34,631 bases of DNA, taken from the NCBI RefSeq assembly GCF_002155915.1, contig NZ_MUME01000202.1, positions 1-34,631 on the forward strand. Direction: 5' to 3'. The position numbers and the translations under genes are program-made. Numbering within the stretch: position 1 is the first letter of the stretch; each line of letters starts with the position of its first letter. Shown here one piece after another: positions 32,130 through 34,631 of the stretch. The notes beneath the pieces were generated by a model. The model saw only the letters and a program-made list of their open reading frames with translations. It was not told where the DNA came from and did no database searches. The stretch is from Streptomyces thermovulgaris (GTDB taxonomy: Bacteria > Actinomycetota > Actinomycetes > Streptomycetales > Streptomycetaceae).

Positions 32130-33070
32130 ACGCCCTGGAGCTCCATGAAGGAGAAGGGGTTGTCCGAGCCGTACACCGGGGCGAAGCCGAGACGGGTCAG
32201 ACGCTGGTCGGCGACGCACTCCAGGTACTGCCGCATGGACTCGGTGTTCATCCCCGGCAGGCCGTCGCCGCACAGATCGCGCGCGAACTGCAGCTCGGCC
32301 CCGACCGCCTCCTTCAGCATGTCGGTGACCTGCTGCTGCAGGGCGTCGTCGAAGAGATCCGGCTCCTCCTTGCGGACGGTGTCCACCACGTCGAAGGCGA
32401 ACGACATGTGCATCGTCTCGTCCCGGAACACCCAGTTGGTGCCGGTGGCCAGCCCGTGCAGCAGGCCCCGGCTGCGGAACCAGTACACATAGGCGAAGGC
32501 GCCGTAGAAGAACAGACCCTCGATGCACGCGGCGAAGCAGATCAGATTGAGCAGGAAGCGACGGCGGTCCGCCTTCGTCTCCAGACGGTCCAGCTCCTCC
32601 ACCGAGTCCATCCACGTGAAGCAGAACTCGGCCTTCTCGCGGATGGAGGGGATGTTCTCGATGGCCGCGAAGGCGGCGGCGCGGTCGTCCGGGTCGGGGA
32701 GATAGGTGTCCAGCAGCGTCAGATAGAACTGGACGTGCACCGCCTCCTCGAAGAGCTGCCTGCTCAGATACAGCCGCGCCTCGGGGGAGTTGATGTGCTT
32801 GTAGAGGGTCAGCACCAGGTTGTTGGCGACGATCGAGTCGCCGGTGGCGAAGAACGCGACCAGCCGGCTGATGAGGTGGTGCTCGCCCGGTGTCAGCTTC
32901 GCGAGGTCGGGGACGTCCGAGTGGAGGTCGACCTCCTCCACGGTCCAGGTGTTCTTGATGGCGGCCCGGTAGCGCTCGTAGAAGTCGGGGTAGCGCATCG
33001 GACGAAGGGTCAGCTCGAAGCCGGGGTCGAGCAGGTTCTGGGGGCGGTCGGCCGGGGGACGGGTGGACAT
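32042..33070 (-). CDS. nrdB: Class Ia ribonucleotide reductase, beta (radical) subunit
   Basis: A 342-residue R2 protein carrying the diiron-tyrosyl radical. Ligands line up with E. coli: Asp78, Glu109 and His112 (FEEAVHVQFY), Glu184 (CIEGLFFYG), and Glu218 and His221 (RDETMHMSF). The radical Tyr is Tyr116, with spacing E-x2-H-x3-Y as in E. coli. The acidic C-terminus ending DLDEDF is the docking tail for NrdA. The ATG at 33070 shares one base with the nrdA stop (TGATG), so the subunits are translationally coupled. In S. coelicolor the operon is repressed by coenzyme B12 through a riboswitch ahead of nrdA, which would lie outside this window. Confidence 0.96.
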   Translation of the reverse strand: MSTRPPADRPQNLLDPGFELTLRPMRYPDFYERYRAAIKNTWTVEEVDLHSDVPDLAKLTPGEHHLISRLVAFFATGDSIVANNLVLTLYKHINSPEARLYLSRQLFEEAVHVQFYLTLLDTYLPDPDDRAAAFAAIENIPSIREKAEFCFTWMDSVEELDRLETKADRRRFLLNLICFAACIEGLFFYGAFAYVYWFRSRGLLHGLATGTNWVFRDETMHMSFAFDVVDTVRKEEPDLFDDALQQQVTDMLKEAVGAELQFARDLCGDGLPGMNTESMRQYLECVADQRLTRLGFAPVYGSDNPFSFMELQGVQELTNFFERRPSAYQVAVEGTVDLDEDF

Positions 33071-34631
33071 CACTGGCAGGCCTCGCAGGACTCGGGGTTC
33101 TCCAGGGAACAGGCGACGGCGTCCGGTGCGGTCGCCCGCGGTGCGGGAGCGGTGGTGGGGCGCTGGGCCCGGGCCGCGGGGGCGATCCGGGTGGCCGGGC
33201 GGGAACGCAGGTAGTACGTCGTCTTCAGGCCCTGCTTCCACGCGTACGCGTACATCGAGGAGAGCTTGCCGATGGTCGGCGTCTCCATGAACAGGTTCAG
33301 GGACTGCGACTGGTCCAGGAACGGGGTGCGGGCGGCCGCCATGTCGATCAGGGCGCGCTGCGGGATCTCCCACGCCGTGCGGTACAGCCTCCGTACGTCC
33401 TCGGGGATCCAGGTCAGGCCCTGCACCGAGCCGCCCGCCTCGCGCAGCGCCTCCCGGGTCCGGGCGTCCCAGACGCCGAGCCTCTTCAGGTCGGCCACCA
33501 GATAGGAGTTGACCTGGAGGAACTCCCCGGACAGCGTCTCGCGCTTGAACAGGTTGGAGACCTGCGGCTCGATGCACTCGTACACGCCCGCGATCGAGGC
33601 GATGGTCGCGGTCGGGGCGATGGCGAGCAGCAGCGCGTTGCGCATGCCGGCCGCCGCGACGCGCTCGCGCAGGGCCGCCCAGCGCTCGGGCCAGGTGAAC
33701 TCGACGTCGTAGTGGTCGGGGTGCAGCACCCCCCGGGCCGTACGGGTCTTCTCCCAGGCGGGAAGGGGACCGATGGGGGTCCCCCCTGCACCGGAGCCTG
33801 TCGTAGGTGCTTGGGGGCGCTCGGCGAGCGCGACGGAGGTCTCGTACGCGGCGAGCATGATCCGTTCGGCGATCCGGGTGGACAGGTCCTTCGCCTCCGG
33901 GGAGTCGAAGGGCAGCCGCAGCTTGAAGAACACGTCCTGCAGGCCCATGACGCCCAGGCCCACCGGGCGCCACCGGGCGTTGGACCGGCGTGCCTGCTCG
34001 GTCGGGTAGAAGTTGATGTCGATCACGCGGTCGAGGAACGTGACGGCGGTGCGGACCGTCTCGTCCAGCCGTTCCCAGTCGAGCTCCCCGCCGCCCGTGC
34101 CGTCCCCGTCGCGCACGAACGCGCTCAGATTGACCGACCCCAGGTTGCAGACCGCGGTCTCTCCGTCGTCCGTGACCTCCAGGATCTCCGTGCAGAGATT
34201 GGAGGAGTGGACGACATGGCCGGGCTCGGCCGTCTGGTTGGCGGTGCGGTTGGCGGTGTCCTTGAAGGTCATCCAGCCGTTGCCGGTCTGCGCGAGGGTG
34301 CGCATCATGCGGCCGTACAGCTCGCGGGCCGGCAGTGTCTTCTTCGCCAGCCCTTTGGCCTCCGCGGCCCGGTACGCGGCGTCGAACTCCTCGCCCCACA
34401 GATCGGTCAGCTCCGGCACGTCGGAGGGGGAGAACAGCGACCACTGCTCGTCGGCCTCCACCCGGCGCATGAACTCGTCGGGAACCCAGTGCGCGAGGTT
34501 CAGATTGTGCGTGCGGCGGGCGTCGTCGCCGGTGTTGTCCCGCAGCTCCAGGAACTCCTCGATGTCCGCGTGCCAGGTCTCCAGGTAGACCGCCGCCGCG
34601 CCCTTGCGCCGGCCGCCCTGGTTCACGGCGG
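33070..34631 (-). CDS. nrdA: Class Ia ribonucleotide reductase, alpha subunit, 3' part (runs off the window)
   Basis: About 520 C-terminal residues of the catalytic R1 subunit; the start lies beyond base 34631. Visible are HSSNLCTEI (catalytic Asn, Cys, Glu), TAVCNLGSVNL (second redox Cys), the radical-transfer pair Tyr-Tyr in KTTYYLRSR and the C-terminal CEAC pair that shuttles electrons from thioredoxin. The N-terminal regulatory part is not in the window. Between ALAER and GPLPAWEKTRTARG there is a low-complexity insert (PQAPTTGSGAGGTPI) encoded by a hairpin-forming DNA segment at 33774-33817. The tail before CEAC is Ala/Pro-rich. Confidence 0.95.
   Translation of the reverse strand, partial: AVNQGGRRKGAAAVYLETWHADIEEFLELRDNTGDDARRTHNLNLAHWVPDEFMRRVEADEQWSLFSPSDVPELTDLWGEEFDAAYRAAEAKGLAKKTLPARELYGRMMRTLAQTGNGWMTFKDTANRTANQTAEPGHVVHSSNLCTEILEVTDDGETAVCNLGSVNLSAFVRDGDGTGGGELDWERLDETVRTAVTFLDRVIDINFYPTEQARRSNARWRPVGLGVMGLQDVFFKLRLPFDSPEAKDLSTRIAERIMLAAYETSVALAERPQAPTTGSGAGGTPIGPLPAWEKTRTARGVLHPDHYDVEFTWPERWAALRERVAAAGMRNALLLAIAPTATIASIAGVYECIEPQVSNLFKRETLSGEFLQVNSYLVADLKRLGVWDARTREALREAGGSVQGLTWIPEDVRRLYRTAWEIPQRALIDMAAARTPFLDQSQSLNLFMETPTIGKLSSMYAYAWKQGLKTTYYLRSRPATRIAPAARAQRPTTAPAPRATAPDAVACSLENPESCEACQ
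33774..33817. repeat. Imperfect palindromic element inside nrdA
   Basis: GGGGGTCCCCC is followed by CCCCCCTGCACC, which can pair with GGTGCTTGGGGG (33806-33817) with two mismatches around a 13-base loop. It coincides with a low-complexity peptide insert in an otherwise conserved part of NrdA, so it looks like a small palindromic DNA insertion kept in frame. Confidence 0.5.

Noticed and set aside
33070..34631. Coenzyme B12 riboswitch controlling nrdAB
   Set aside because: It is known upstream of nrdA in S. coelicolor, but the 5' end of nrdA is outside this window, so it cannot be assessed.

Overview
The window is chromosomal DNA of a Streptomyces. Base composition is very GC-rich, with strong third-position GC bias, frequent GTG/TTG starts and start-stop overlaps. 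Gene content and order match, from memory, the conserved core of S. coelicolor around SCO5200-SCO5226: hisN, aroA, sigR-rsrA, def, epi-isozizaene synthase-CYP170A1 and nrdA-nrdB-nrdS. I could not run a search, so identities rest on reading motifs and remembered sequences. I see no insertion sequence, prophage, CRISPR array or rRNA.

Layout. 1-1732 (+): three tandem AIM24-family genes, the first cut by the window edge. 1793-3897 (-): zinc-metalloprotease-like protein with a coupled NUDIX hydrolase. 4090-7333 (+): atypical SDR protein, moaE, an 18-bp tandem repeat region, a 54-residue membrane protein and a PDZ/Lon-like (YlbL-type) protein. 7449-7991 (-): PPA1309-family protein. 8156-13208 (+): UPF0182 membrane protein and a Sel1/TPR protein. 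13405-13478: initiator tRNA-fMet with a clear promoter and terminator. 13638-15645 (-): PerR/Fur-like regulator, CBS-pair protein, hisN. 15848-16453 (+): TetR regulator. 16467-20042 (-): SMR exporter of the SugE/Gdx type, rsgA, aroA and an M50-like protease. 20099-20366: four 59-bp tandem repeats in a divergent promoter region. 20388-23473 (+): SRAP protein, alpha/beta hydrolase, sigR and rsrA. 23610-27956 (+): a coupled HD-GYP/degenerate-HD membrane pair, a TPR protein and peptide deformylase. 28273-30734 (+): the two-gene albaflavenone operon. 30756-34631 (-): nrdS, nrdB and the 3' part of nrdA.

How the genes work together. sigR-rsrA is the thiol-oxidative stress switch. A GGAAT-N18-GTT sigma-R promoter lies ahead of the long sigma-R-prime start, and a 4-bp overlap couples the anti-sigma factor to it. 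The terpene synthase makes epi-isozizaene and the coupled P450 oxidises it to albaflavenone. Both genes carry an in-frame TTA codon, implying bldA dependence, and a perfect GGAAT-N18-GTT match lies upstream. nrdA/nrdB form the class Ia ribonucleotide reductase, and nrdS encodes a DJ-1/AraC regulator with a 10-bp inverted repeat just upstream. Much of the rest is housekeeping: histidine and aromatic amino acid synthesis, ribosome assembly, N-terminal deformylation and translation initiation.

Most worth a second look: the sigma-R-like site plus TTA codons of the albaflavenone operon, the 59-bp repeat array, the HD-GYP/degenerate HD pair, the inverted repeat before nrdS, and a hairpin-forming in-frame insertion in nrdA.
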